A stretch of DNA of 35,772 nucleotides from the NCBI GenBank assembly GCA_937934165.1, contig CALGZX010000003.1, forward strand, positions 1 to 35,772, in the 5' to 3' direction. Shown here piece after piece: positions 22,930 through 30,941 of this stretch (its first letter is position 1; each line of letters opens with the position of its first letter). The stretch comes from an uncultured Collinsella sp. Lineage in GTDB: Bacteria; Actinomycetota; Coriobacteriia; Coriobacteriales; Coriobacteriaceae. Under the pieces are notes generated by a model that ran no database searches, had not been told where the DNA came from, and saw nothing but the letters and a program-made list of their open reading frames with translations. Made by a program: the position numbers and the translations under genes.

Positions 22930-23832
22930 ATGACCCTCCAGCAGCTTCGTTTTCTGATCGCCGTGGCAGAGTCCGGCTCAATCAACGCCGCAGCTCAGCG
23001 CCTCTATACCGCTCAGTCCAACATCTCAAACGCCGTCAAAAGCCTGGAGCAGGAACTCCACCTGGAGATCTTCACGCGCTCCAGCCGCGGCGTCACGCTC
23101 ACCAACGACGGCACCGAGCTTTTGGGCTATGCGCGCCAGGTCGTAGAGCAGGCCGATATGCTCGAGGCCCGCTACGAGGACGGCGGCACCCCGCAAGCCC
23201 GCCTCGCCATTTCCGCCCAGCACTACGCCTTTTCGGTCGAGGCCTTTGTCAACGTGGTCGAGCGCTGCCGCGACAGCAAGTTCGAGTTCATCATGCGCGA
23301 GACCACCACGTCGCAGATCATCGATGACGTCCGCGCGTTTCGCAGCGACATCGGCATCCTGTATCTGGACGACTTTAATGCCCGCGTTCTGCAGAAGGCT
23401 TTTGCCGATGCGCGTGCGAGCTTCCATCCCCTATTCGACGCGACGGTCCACGTCTTCGTTAGCGAGCGCCACCCGCTTGCCCGCCGCCCGCAGCTGTCCC
23501 TTGCCGACCTCACACCCTATACGCGCTACAGCTTTGAGCAGGGAACCTCAAACTCCTTCTATTACGCCGAGGAACCTTTTAGCTATATCCCTTGCGACCG
23601 CAACATACGAATCTCGGACCGCGGAACACTTACTAACTTACTTATCACGTCGAACGGTTACACCCTGTCGACCGGTGTCCTCTCCAATGAAATGCAATGG
23701 GGTATGGCATCGATCCCGTTAGCAGACGCCCCAACGATGCACGTAGGCTATATCATGCACGACGAGCGCAAGCCCTCTCCCCTCTTGCAGCAATACCTCG
23801 ACGAGCTCAACCGCATCATCCATGCCAACTAA
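22930..23832 (+). CDS. LysR-family transcriptional regulator
   Basis: A 300-residue LysR regulator. The winged helix reads TLQQLRFLIAVAESGSINAAAQRLYTAQSNISNAVKSLEQEL with the recognition helix around 28-45. The effector-binding domain follows from about residue 90. GAAAGGA precedes the ATG. It is divergent from metY across a 273-bp region that holds an ATC-N9-GAT box, so metY is its probable target and a sulfur metabolite such as O-acetylhomoserine or O-acetylserine its probable effector. That last point is inference from position. Confidence 0.93.
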   Translation: MTLQQLRFLIAVAESGSINAAAQRLYTAQSNISNAVKSLEQELHLEIFTRSSRGVTLTNDGTELLGYARQVVEQADMLEARYEDGGTPQARLAISAQHYAFSVEAFVNVVERCRDSKFEFIMRETTTSQIIDDVRAFRSDIGILYLDDFNARVLQKAFADARASFHPLFDATVHVFVSERHPLARRPQLSLADLTPYTRYSFEQGTSNSFYYAEEPFSYIPCDRNIRISDRGTLTNLLITSNGYTLSTGVLSNEMQWGMASIPLADAPTMHVGYIMHDERKPSPLLQQYLDELNRIIHAN

Positions 23833-23931
23833 CTGTCGGAAGACGGGGTAGAAATCGTAGATTGCTAGCCCCCGGCGGACATGGCGCTACAATGGTCACT
23901 CACACGAAACGTACCCAACGAAAGGAACCAT

Positions 23932-24417
23932 GTGAAGGTCATCATCTATACCGACGGCTCGGCCCGATCAAATCCGGGACGCGGCGGCTACGGCGCCGTG
24001 CTCAAATACACCAACCCCGCCGGCAAGACCTTCACCTCCGAGCTTTCGCGCGGCTACGCCAAGACCACCAACAACCGCATGGAGCTCATGGCGGTCATCG
24101 TGGCGCTCGAGGCGCTCAACCGCCCCTGCGAGGTCGAGGTCCATTCCGATTCGCAGTACGTCGTCAACGCTTTCAATAAACACTGGATCGACGGCTGGAA
24201 AAAACGCGGCTGGAAGACCGCCAACAAGCAGCCTGTCAAGAACCGCGACTTGTGGGAGCGCCTGCTCACCGCAAAGAGCAAGCACAAAGTGGAGTTCATC
24301 TGGGTTAAGGGCCACGCCGGCCATGAGCTCAACGAGCGCTGCGACGAGCTTGCCACCACGGCGGCCGACGGCAGCAACCTCGATATCGACACCGGCTTTA
24401 ACGAGAGCGACCTGTAA
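23932..24417 (+). CDS. rnhA: Ribonuclease HI
   Basis: A 161-residue RNase HI, which removes RNA from RNA-DNA hybrids. The catalytic carboxylates are in YTDGSA (D8), NNRMELMA (E51), HSDSQYVV (D73) and NERCDELA (D138), with the flexible-loop histidine H128 in KGHAGH. The basic handle region WIDGWKKRGWKTANKQPVK is present. I start at GTG 23932 because AAAGGA lies seven bases before it and the protein then begins directly with the first strand. Confidence 0.95.
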   Translation: MKVIIYTDGSARSNPGRGGYGAVLKYTNPAGKTFTSELSRGYAKTTNNRMELMAVIVALEALNRPCEVEVHSDSQYVVNAFNKHWIDGWKKRGWKTANKQPVKNRDLWERLLTAKSKHKVEFIWVKGHAGHELNERCDELATTAADGSNLDIDTGFNESDL

Positions 24418-24490
24418 TAGCGTTTTCGCGCAGCTTTATATCCCCACGCGCTACACTCATCCTGTAGACCAAACAACGCAAGGGGGACGT

Positions 24491-25597
24491 ATGCTGCGCA
24501 TCGCGACCATCGGCACATCCATGATCACCGACGACTTTATCCAAGTCGTCAACGCCAACGACCAAGCCGCGTTTGTGGGCACGCTTTCGCGCGACGCCAA
24601 TCGCGGTACTGCCTTTACCGCCGAACACGGCGGCGAACGTAACTTCACCGCACTTGACGAGCTTGCGTCCGCCGTCGACGTCGACGCCGTCTATATCGGC
24701 AGCCCTAACGCACTTCACTACGAGCAGGCCCTTGCCTGCATCGCCGGTGGCAAGCACGTCATCGTCGAGAAACCCTTCTGCGCCACCGAAGCGCAGGCGC
24801 TGGAAGTCTTCCGCGCTGCCGAGGCAGCAGGTGTCGTGGCTCTCGAGGCCATGCGTCCCCTCCACGATCCCGCCTTCCACGCCATCGAGGACGCCCTGGG
24901 CGAGATCGCCCCCATCCGCCGCGCCTCATTGCGCTTTGGCAAGTATTCCTCGCGCTACAACGAGATTCTCGCGGGACGCGCCACCAATATCTTCGACTGC
25001 AATATGGCATCGGGTTCCCTCATGGACATTGGCGTCTACGCCGTCGAGCCCATGGTCGAGATTTTCGGCATGCCCTCCGGCCTTACGAGCATGACTACTC
25101 TGCTCGACCCCACCACGCGACAGCTCACGCACGGCCCCATCGACGGCTGCGGTTCCATCCTCGCCAGCTACGGCGGAGGCCGCATCTCCGTCGAGCTCGC
25201 GCACTCCAAAATTACGAATGACCTGCTGCCCTCGCAGATCGAAGGCGAGCGTGGCACTATCCAGATCGACCATCTGTCCACGCCCCGCAACGTCCGCATC
25301 GACTATCGCGGCGATGTCGTACGCGGCTCGGCGACCGAGGCACCGCGCGAACAGGGCGACAACGGCCGCGTGCTCGACCTGCCCAAATCGAGCAACACTA
25401 TGGAATACGAACTCACAGACTTTATCACCGCCATCGGCGGCATCGATAACGTTAAGGAAGAGATTTGGGAGACCCCGGCGGGACGCCACGAGCTTGGCCA
25501 CTACCGCGATGTCACGCTCGTCTCACTGCGTATCATGGATGCCGTGCGCCGGCAGGCCGGCATTACCTTCCCGGCCGACGCAGGCAAGCAGGCATAG
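24491..25597 (+). CDS. Gfo/Idh/MocA-family oxidoreductase
   Basis: A 368-residue NAD(P)-dependent oxidoreductase, a distant relative of the 16215-17234 protein. It opens LRIATIGTSMITDDFI, where the usual GxGxxG is replaced by GTSMIT; this variant occurs in part of the family. The EKP motif is present (VIVEKPFCA). The second-domain block is GSLMDIGVYAVEP. The substrate is not evident. ATG 24491 follows AAGGGGGA. The acylphosphatase-like gene starts two bases after its stop, so both are in one operon. Confidence 0.9.
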   Translation: MLRIATIGTSMITDDFIQVVNANDQAAFVGTLSRDANRGTAFTAEHGGERNFTALDELASAVDVDAVYIGSPNALHYEQALACIAGGKHVIVEKPFCATEAQALEVFRAAEAAGVVALEAMRPLHDPAFHAIEDALGEIAPIRRASLRFGKYSSRYNEILAGRATNIFDCNMASGSLMDIGVYAVEPMVEIFGMPSGLTSMTTLLDPTTRQLTHGPIDGCGSILASYGGGRISVELAHSKITNDLLPSQIEGERGTIQIDHLSTPRNVRIDYRGDVVRGSATEAPREQGDNGRVLDLPKSSNTMEYELTDFITAIGGIDNVKEEIWETPAGRHELGHYRDVTLVSLRIMDAVRRQAGITFPADAGKQA

Positions 25598-25599
25598 CG

Positions 25600-26010
25600 A
25601 TGGGCCTCTTCGATACGTTCTTCTCCAGCGTCACCGGCGGCAGTCGAGAGCCTCAAAAACCATCAAACGTCGAGCTCGAGCTGCGCCGCAGGCTTACCGT
25701 ACTCGCAAGCGACGAGGCCACTCAAGACACTCCCCTGCGCTATTTCCTGCACTGGACGGGGCAAGTCCAAGGCGTTGGTTTTCGCTTTACCAACACCAAC
25801 CTCGCGCAGGCACGCGCACTCACCGGCTGGGTGCGTAACATGGAAGACGGCTCAGTCGAGATGGAGATACAGGGAGCTCCGGCAAACATCCTATCTCATC
25901 TCGAGGCGCTTCATGCCTCCTACGAGCGCATGGGAACGCGTTTTCGCCTCGTAGACGCCCAGGCCCGAGCCCCACTTGCCAATGAAGACGGTTTCAGTTC
26001 TCATTATTAG
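25600..26010 (+). CDS. Acylphosphatase-like protein with N-terminal extension
   Basis: A 136-residue protein whose last 90 residues are an acylphosphatase domain. The phosphate loop and arginine are in GQVQGVGFRFTN, and the catalytic asparagine is in GWVRNMEDGSVEMEIQG. Typical acylphosphatases are 90-100 residues; the first 45 here are extra and charged. It probably hydrolyses acyl phosphates such as acetyl phosphate or 1,3-bisphosphoglycerate. It begins two bases after the oxidoreductase gene with only a weak ribosome site, consistent with coupled translation. Confidence 0.87.
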   Translation: MGLFDTFFSSVTGGSREPQKPSNVELELRRRLTVLASDEATQDTPLRYFLHWTGQVQGVGFRFTNTNLAQARALTGWVRNMEDGSVEMEIQGAPANILSHLEALHASYERMGTRFRLVDAQARAPLANEDGFSSHY

Positions 26011-26035
26011 TATTGCGTGCTAAATACGGTATCAT
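26007..26035 (+). promoter_or_regulatory. Possible promoter of the Fur-family gene
   Basis: TTAGTA (26007-26012) and TATCAT (26030-26035) with a 17-bp spacer. Transcription would begin near 26042, which coincides with an upstream ATG; this helped place the gene start at 26072. Confidence 0.4.
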
Positions 26036-26071
26036 TTACCTATGACCGTTAATAGAAAAGAGGCGAGGCGC

Positions 26072-26452
26072 ATGGCGGTGCAAAGAAGGAATACCAGGCA
26101 GCGAAAGCTGGTTCTTGACGCCGTGCGCCAAAGCTATAACCATCCCACCGCCCACGAAATCTACAACGTCGTGCGCGCGCAGGATGACAAAATCAGCCGC
26201 GGTACGGTCTACCGCAATCTCAATCTCTTGGCCGACGCCGGCGAAATCCTCTCCATCAAGACGCCGGGCGGCAGCCGCTTCGATCGCACGATCGAGCCGC
26301 ATGCGCATATCATCTGCACCTCGTGCAGCCGCGTCATCGACGTACCGCTCCCCTTCGATGCCCAGCTCGACGCCAAGGCGTCCGAGCAAATCGGCTGGCA
26401 CGTCACGTCGCACTACACCATCTTCGAGGGCCTCTGCCCCGACTGCCGGTAG
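26072..26452 (+). CDS. Fur-family metalloregulator (PerR/Zur/Fur-like)
   Basis: A 126-residue Fur-family regulator. The DNA-binding helix is SRGTVYRNLNLLADAGEIL. Structural zinc cysteines are in ICTSC and CPDC, and the metal-sensing histidines are in EPHAHI. The fold and length match PerR and Fur, and it cannot be assigned to peroxide, iron or zinc sensing by eye. I choose ATG 26072 after AGAGGCGAGG; ATG 26042 would add ten residues but lies at the predicted transcription start. The stop codon lies inside a long palindrome. Confidence 0.88.
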   Translation: MAVQRRNTRQRKLVLDAVRQSYNHPTAHEIYNVVRAQDDKISRGTVYRNLNLLADAGEILSIKTPGGSRFDRTIEPHAHIICTSCSRVIDVPLPFDAQLDAKASEQIGWHVTSHYTIFEGLCPDCR

Positions 26453-26533
26453 ATGTTCGGGACATGCCTTAAAATCCACCTTTCCGCGCTTTGCAGCAAA
26501 AAATAGATTTCTAGGCATGTCCCAAATATCTAC
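26449..26533. repeat. 85-nt near-palindrome between convergent genes
   Basis: Outer 21-nt arms (26449-26469 and 26513-26533) match at 19 of 21 positions, and weaker pairing continues inward to nearly the centre (about 31 of 41 per arm). The arms contain GGGACATGCC. Both flanking genes end inside it: the TAG stops of the Fur gene and of the HAD gene are equivalent positions of the two arms. There is no clear U tail. Confidence 0.8.
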
Positions 26534-27327
26534 TCAGCGAGCAGGCGATGCAATTCCTCTTCGACCGTGCGCACGTAGCGGACGCGGTCGTTAATGCCAC
26601 GCATAGAGGGGTTGCAGCTCTCCATCAGATAGGGATGGCCCACGACGTTGAGCATGTCGCGGTCGTTTTCGTTATCGCCAAACGCCATCATCTCATCGGG
26701 CGAAATACCCAGGGCGCGACCGTAATCGGCAAGCGCGGAGCCCTTGCCCGAACCAAAACCGATAAAGTCCGTCCATTCGGTTCCCGACGTCATCACGGCA
26801 ACACGGTCGCTAAAGAGGCGCTCGAAATACTCCAGGGCCGCCGGCTGATTCACCTCGGGCGTCTGGAAGGCAATCTTAATGACGTCCTCTTCGATATCCT
26901 CGGGGCGGTCGACCACCGCCACATCGCAGTGGACCTCATAGCGCAAATGGTCGACGAACGCATCGTTGCCGCTCATGGTGTAGAGGTGTCCCTCACATGA
27001 AAGGGTCACGTCGGCATGGGGATACGCAACCACGGCATTCGCGATATCCATAGCAAGGCTACGCTCCATGGAACGCTTGACAGCGGCACGCCCCCCGCTC
27101 ATCACCAGGGCTCCGTTTTCGCATACATAGGCGAGCTCATCGGCCACCGGGGCAAACAGGTAGCGCAAGCTCGCATATTGACGGCCGCTCGCCGGCATAA
27201 ACACGATACCGCGACGATGCAGTTCATCGATGAGTTCAAAGGCCTCGGAACGCGGCTCGCGCTCCCCCGGATGCAGCAACGTGCCGTCCAAATCGCATGC
27301 AATCAGCTTGATTCCTTCAAGACCCAT
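26530..27327 (-). CDS. Cof-type HAD-IIB phosphatase
   Basis: A 265-residue HAD hydrolase of the Cof type. Motif I is ACDLDGTLLHP (D12, D14), motif II is MPASGRQ, the lysine is in GSGKGSAL, and motif IV is FGDNENDRDML. The cap lies between about 80 and 190. GGGGGAAAG precedes ATG 27327. It is one of three HAD phosphatases in the window and the substrate is unknown. The stop lies within the palindrome shared with the Fur gene. A terminator separates it from the UreE-like gene upstream. Confidence 0.9.
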   Translation of the reverse strand: MGLEGIKLIACDLDGTLLHPGEREPRSEAFELIDELHRRGIVFMPASGRQYASLRYLFAPVADELAYVCENGALVMSGGRAAVKRSMERSLAMDIANAVVAYPHADVTLSCEGHLYTMSGNDAFVDHLRYEVHCDVAVVDRPEDIEEDVIKIAFQTPEVNQPAALEYFERLFSDRVAVMTSGTEWTDFIGFGSGKGSALADYGRALGISPDEMMAFGDNENDRDMLNVVGHPYLMESCNPSMRGINDRVRYVRTVEEELHRLLAE

Positions 27328-27353
27328 ATGCTTTCCCCCACAGCATCTCATCA

Positions 27354-27397
27354 ACAGAAAGACGGACTTTGAATAGTTGCCTCTCAAAGTCCGTCTT
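27354..27397 (-). terminator. Intrinsic terminator of the FKBP-UreE operon
   Basis: A perfect 14-bp stem (27359-27372 with 27384-27397) and an 11-nt loop. On the minus strand it is followed by UUCUGUU, a moderate tail. It lies 13 bp after the UreE-like stop. Confidence 0.72.
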
Positions 27398-27410
27398 ACT
27401 TATACGCACG

Positions 27411-27989
27411 TTAACCGCGCGCCTTCTTTACGATCGTAAAGTCTGGAGCCATACTCACAACGGCATCCGCCGCACTCGACGCAAAGCGCCGGTCCGAATC
27501 GAGTTCACGGGTAACCGTCGAGAGCCGAACGCCCTCGACGCCCCGGAGCATGCGGCCCAAAACAGGCTGCACCGGCGTATACATGCGCACGGTATGCTCG
27601 TCCGAATCGCCTCGAAAAAGCGGCGCATGCATATTGCCGATCTCCCAGCACGCATGCGCGAGCGCAATCGGGTCCATGCGGTCAACTTCGACCAAATAAA
27701 CCTCGGCGCTGCGCAGGCGCACGACAACCGCCACGGGCACCACGCCCGAACGGTCAATGGCGAGCACGTCGCCGTCGACAAAACGACCGCCGTCGGCAGT
27801 ATCCAGCCGAACATCGACCGTGCGCCCCAGCTCCGTCACGCCCACAAACGTGCATACATCAACCTGGTCCCAATCGAGCAGCAGATCGTCAACTTCAAAG
27901 ACGCCGCCCAGCTTCCGGCGAAGCAGAAGTTCATAGGACGGATCGTTGAGATTTCCCAAGCATGTCGTCGAAACCAAGCGTTCAGGCAT
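27411..27989 (-). CDS. UreE-like protein
   Basis: A 192-residue protein resembling UreE, the nickel chaperone of urease. The N-terminal beta domain has VDVRLDTADGGRFVDGDVLAID and VVVRL. The C-terminal domain opens DPIALAHACWEIGNMHAPLF, equivalent to the UreE ALAYxLGNRHxPL block with its nickel-binding histidine, and later has LGRMLRG. There is no histidine-rich tail. No urease genes are present in the window. It starts three bases after the FKBP gene's stop, so the two are an operon. A nickel role is inference from family. Confidence 0.7.
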   Translation of the reverse strand: MPERLVSTTCLGNLNDPSYELLLRRKLGGVFEVDDLLLDWDQVDVCTFVGVTELGRTVDVRLDTADGGRFVDGDVLAIDRSGVVPVAVVVRLRSAEVYLVEVDRMDPIALAHACWEIGNMHAPLFRGDSDEHTVRMYTPVQPVLGRMLRGVEGVRLSTVTRELDSDRRFASSAADAVVSMAPDFTIVKKARG

Positions 27990-27992
27990 ACT

Positions 27993-28421
27993 CTAACCCT
28001 CGACCTCGACGAGCTCGATATCAAAGTTGAGGTCCTTGCCGGCCAGCTCGTGGTTGGCGTCGAGCGTCACAGCCTCGGGCGTTACGTCGATGACCACGGC
28101 GGGAACGGGCATACCGCTCGGCGTGGACAGGAAAAGCTTCATGCCCTTCTCGATCTGCTCGATGTTGGGAACCTGTTCGGCCGGGAAGGTAATAACCATC
28201 TCGGGATTGTGCTCGCCGTAGGCATCGGCAGCAGGAATGTGCACGGTCTTCTTCTCGCCCACCTGCATGTCGACAACAGCGGCGTCGAAGCCCTTGATCA
28301 TCTGACCGGCGCCGCAGGTGAACTCCAGCGGCTCGCCGCGATCGTAGGAGCTATCGAACTGCGTGCCGTCATCGAGCGTGCCGCGATAATGGGTCTTGAC
28401 CTTCTTGCCCTGGTTGGACAT
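27993..28421 (-). CDS. FKBP-type peptidyl-prolyl isomerase, SlyD-like
   Basis: A 142-residue FKBP-type isomerase with an inserted flap domain, as in SlyD. Key blocks are GTLDDGTQFDSSYDRGEPLEF, GAGQMIKGFDAAVVDMQVGEKK, and AYGEHNPEMV, where the insert begins. It catalyses proline cis-trans isomerisation and acts as a chaperone. The metal-binding histidine-rich tail of Escherichia coli SlyD is absent. GGAGG precedes the ATG. SlyD proteins assist nickel delivery in some bacteria, which is of interest because the next gene is UreE-like. Confidence 0.92.
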   Translation of the reverse strand: MSNQGKKVKTHYRGTLDDGTQFDSSYDRGEPLEFTCGAGQMIKGFDAAVVDMQVGEKKTVHIPAADAYGEHNPEMVITFPAEQVPNIEQIEKGMKLFLSTPSGMPVPAVVIDVTPEAVTLDANHELAGKDLNFDIELVEVEG

Positions 28422-28541
28422 GGTAACCTCCGTGATAAGGGCGGCGCACAACGCGGGCCGCCGTGAACATATGGCGCTAACTATACCCTAGTCATACAAT
28501 TCAATGACAGTTTGCAAAGAAACGCTGCAACCGGAGGAACC

Positions 28542-29555
28542 ATGGCATATCCCGTATTTGACCTACACTGCGACACCGCCGACCGAATCGGCTGGGCCAC
28601 GCTCGATCTCGACCTGCGCTTTACCGCCGGCACCGACGGTTATTTCCCCGGCGACGAAACGCATCCGCAAGATTTCGACCTCATCGAGGGTAACGCCTGT
28701 GCCATCTCGCTCGCAAAGATCGGCAACACGCCGTGGGCACAGTGCTTCGCCACGTTTGTCCCCGACGAGATTCCCACCGCCCACGCCGCGCGCTTCCAGG
28801 CGCAAATCATGGCGCATATGAGCGGCCAGGCAATGCTCAACCACGACCGCATGGTCAACGTACGCAGCGCGGCAGACATTCGCCCCGCGCTCAAAGACGG
28901 CAAGGTCGCCTGCATCCACACCATCGAAAACGCCACGTTCTTTGCCGAGGACCCCGCGCTGATCGAGGTGCTCAAGAGCTTGGGCGTGCTTATGTCGTCA
29001 CTCAGCTGGAATGCGCAGGGGCCGCTCGCGAGCGGACACGATACCCACGCCGGCCTCACCGCCGCCGGCATCGAGGCACTTACGCAGATGGAGCACGCCG
29101 GCATGGTACTCGACGTCTCCCACCTCAACGATGAGTGCTTTGACGAGGTTGTCGCCCACGCCACACGTCCCTTCGTCGCCAGCCACTCCAACTCCCGTGC
29201 GGTTTGCGGCGTCAAACGCAACCTTACCGACGACCAGTTCCGCACCATTCGCGACATGGGCGGCATCGTCGGCCTCAACTACTGCAGCGAGTTCCTTTCC
29301 AACGACGCAACCGACAAGACAGCCGCAGACGTCACTTTCGACCAGCTGGCGGCACATATCGAGCACTGGCTCGACCTGGGCGGCGAGGACGTCATCGCGC
29401 TCGGCGGCGACTGGGACGGTGCCACGGTGCCCGTCTTCCTCTCCGATGCCAGCAAGATGCCCGAGTTCCAGAACATGCTCTCCAAGCACTTTGGCAAGAC
29501 CGTGATGCAGAAGCTCTGCAGCGATAATGCCCTTGCCTTCTTTGAGCGTTATTAA
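28542..29555 (+). CDS. Membrane dipeptidase family M19 (renal dipeptidase-like)
   Basis: A 337-residue zinc dipeptidase. Metal ligands are visible as FDLHCDTA (H9, D11), HTIENA (E129), LDVSHLND (H194) and VASHSNSRAV (H215), with ALGGDWDGA at the C-terminal aspartate. The family cleaves dipeptides, including those with D-amino acids. There is no signal peptide, so it acts in the cytoplasm. GGAGGAACC precedes ATG 28542. A GC-rich hairpin lies 17 bp after its stop, before the next gene. Confidence 0.92.
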   Translation: MAYPVFDLHCDTADRIGWATLDLDLRFTAGTDGYFPGDETHPQDFDLIEGNACAISLAKIGNTPWAQCFATFVPDEIPTAHAARFQAQIMAHMSGQAMLNHDRMVNVRSAADIRPALKDGKVACIHTIENATFFAEDPALIEVLKSLGVLMSSLSWNAQGPLASGHDTHAGLTAAGIEALTQMEHAGMVLDVSHLNDECFDEVVAHATRPFVASHSNSRAVCGVKRNLTDDQFRTIRDMGGIVGLNYCSEFLSNDATDKTAADVTFDQLAAHIEHWLDLGGEDVIALGGDWDGATVPVFLSDASKMPEFQNMLSKHFGKTVMQKLCSDNALAFFERY

Positions 29556-29571
29556 TTTCACATCCCCTGAG

Positions 29572-29607
29572 CGGGCCGGCATGCCGAACGGTCGACATGC
29601 CGGCCCG
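29572..29607. repeat. Perfect 12-bp hairpin between dipeptidase and metallopeptidase genes
   Basis: CGGGCCGGCATG and its exact complement enclose a 12-nt loop. No U tail follows (TCCCC), so it is not a standard terminator. It lies 23 bp before the next start and may limit read-through or protect the upstream mRNA end. Confidence 0.55.
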
Positions 29608-29629
29608 TCCCCAATCTGAAGGATCACTT

Positions 29630-30406
29630 TTGACGCAGCAGTTTACGATTTCCGTATCCCGACCGGATGGGACGCCCATCCCCGTCGTCGTTACCAAAAA
29701 GTGCGTCAAGAACTTCAACCTACGCGTCACATCGAGCGGCGAGGTCCACGCCAGCGCACCACTTGGCGCCAGCCGCGAGCGTATCGAAGCGTTTGTGAAG
29801 CGCAACAGCGCCTGGATTATCAGCCGACTTGCCCAGCGCGAGCAACGTCAGGCGGCGGCGCGAGAGCCGCTCAGCCCCTCGTCCATCATTGCGCTTTGGG
29901 GCAAACCCATCACCGTTCAGGATGCACTCGACCACAACTTTGAGCCCCCCGCACCGCGGCCCAAGCAGGCCACCTTCGCAAGTTTTATAGGTGCCGACAA
30001 ATCGAACGAACGCCCACAGGCCAAGCGGCGCGCAACCCTCGACGGCCTGACGTCCGATGAGCTCCAGACCCGCATCGACCAACTCTATGCATCCGAGGTC
30101 ACCACGGCGCTGCGCGATATGGTACGCGCGTACGAAATCGCAATGGGTGTCGCCGTTTCCCGCGTTTCCGTACGTAGCATGAAAACGCGTTGGGGCTCAT
30201 GCACGCCCAAATCCGGTGCCGTTCGCATCGCACGCGAACTTGCCGCCTATCCCATCGAGTGTCTCGGCATGGTTGTCGCCCACGAGCTCGTCCACCTGCT
30301 CGAGCCAAGCCACAATCAGCGGTTTCACGCCCTGCTCGACACGTACTGTCCCAACAATAGAGCTCTATCGCAGCGGCTCAAGCAGCCGCCCATAGAGACG
30401 TATTAG
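29630..30406 (+). CDS. YgjP/SprT-like metallopeptidase domain protein
   Basis: A 258-residue protein of the YgjP-like (DUF45) group. The zinc motif is VAHELVHLLEPSHNQRFH with H218, E219, H222 and a third ligand near 228 or 233. The block before it, TRWGSCTPKSGAVRIARELA, is the family signature. A basic linker (about 105-140) separates the N-terminal domain from the peptidase core. The TTG start follows GAAGGA; an upstream ATG would lie in the hairpin arm. It converges with folB, their stops only six bases apart. The natural substrate is unknown. Confidence 0.88.
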   Translation: MTQQFTISVSRPDGTPIPVVVTKKCVKNFNLRVTSSGEVHASAPLGASRERIEAFVKRNSAWIISRLAQREQRQAAAREPLSPSSIIALWGKPITVQDALDHNFEPPAPRPKQATFASFIGADKSNERPQAKRRATLDGLTSDELQTRIDQLYASEVTTALRDMVRAYEIAMGVAVSRVSVRSMKTRWGSCTPKSGAVRIARELAAYPIECLGMVVAHELVHLLEPSHNQRFHALLDTYCPNNRALSQRLKQPPIETY

Positions 30407-30412
30407 AACCGG

Positions 30413-30898
30413 TTAGCGCACGCGCTCGATCTCGACGCCGCAGCTTGCCAGGGGAAGACCGACGGGAGCCCAAGGCTTATCGAGCTTAACACGCACGCCA
30501 AGCAGCAAGGGGTAACGACGCAGCAGCATCTGGGCCACACCCTCGGCTGCCGCCTCGATGAGTTTAAACGTATGCTCGCGCAGATAGCCATCGACATCGT
30601 GGCACACCGAGCCGTAGTCAATCGAAGCGTCCAGGTTATCGTGCTCCCCCGCTGCACGCAGGTCGGCATAGAGCACCAAGGACACGATGAACTTCTGGCC
30701 CAGCGCATTCTCTTCGGGATACACGCCGTGGTTGGCAAAGACCTCGAGACCGTCGATAGTAATGCGGTCAGCATGGCGCAGATCGTCATAACTCACGTGG
30801 GGCACCGCCGTTGCGGTGGATATTTCGCCCCTTCCACGGCGGGCGAGCTCGGCGCCTTCAGTCTTGGTTGCATTCTCGGGCAGTTTCTTGTTGCTCAT
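30413..30898 (-). CDS. folB: Dihydroneopterin aldolase
   Basis: A 161-residue protein: about 40 extra N-terminal residues, then a FolB domain. The domain shows ITIDGLEVFANHGVYPEE with the catalytic-site glutamate, LGQKFIVSLVLYAD, and IDYGSV. It converts 7,8-dihydroneopterin to 6-hydroxymethyl-dihydropterin in folate synthesis. The ATG at 30898 follows AAGGAG. Because that ribosome site is good, the charged N-terminal extension is probably real. It is the last gene of the folE, HD-protein, folB operon. Confidence 0.91.
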   Translation of the reverse strand: MSNKKLPENATKTEGAELARRGRGEISTATAVPHVSYDDLRHADRITIDGLEVFANHGVYPEENALGQKFIVSLVLYADLRAAGEHDNLDASIDYGSVCHDVDGYLREHTFKLIEAAAEGVAQMLLRRYPLLLGVRVKLDKPWAPVGLPLASCGVEIERVR

Positions 30899-30941
30899 CG
30901 CGATCGTCTCCTTCGTTTAGAACCCCGACCGCGCAAACTAA

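Noticed and set aside
27411..27989. Part of a urease cluster
   Set aside because: No ureA, ureB, ureC, ureF, ureG or ureD gene is visible in the window.
30810..30830. TTGCGGTGGATA resembling the end of the covarying hairpin element
   Set aside because: It lies inside the folB coding region, has one base missing against the element, and no matching second arm at 63 nt.
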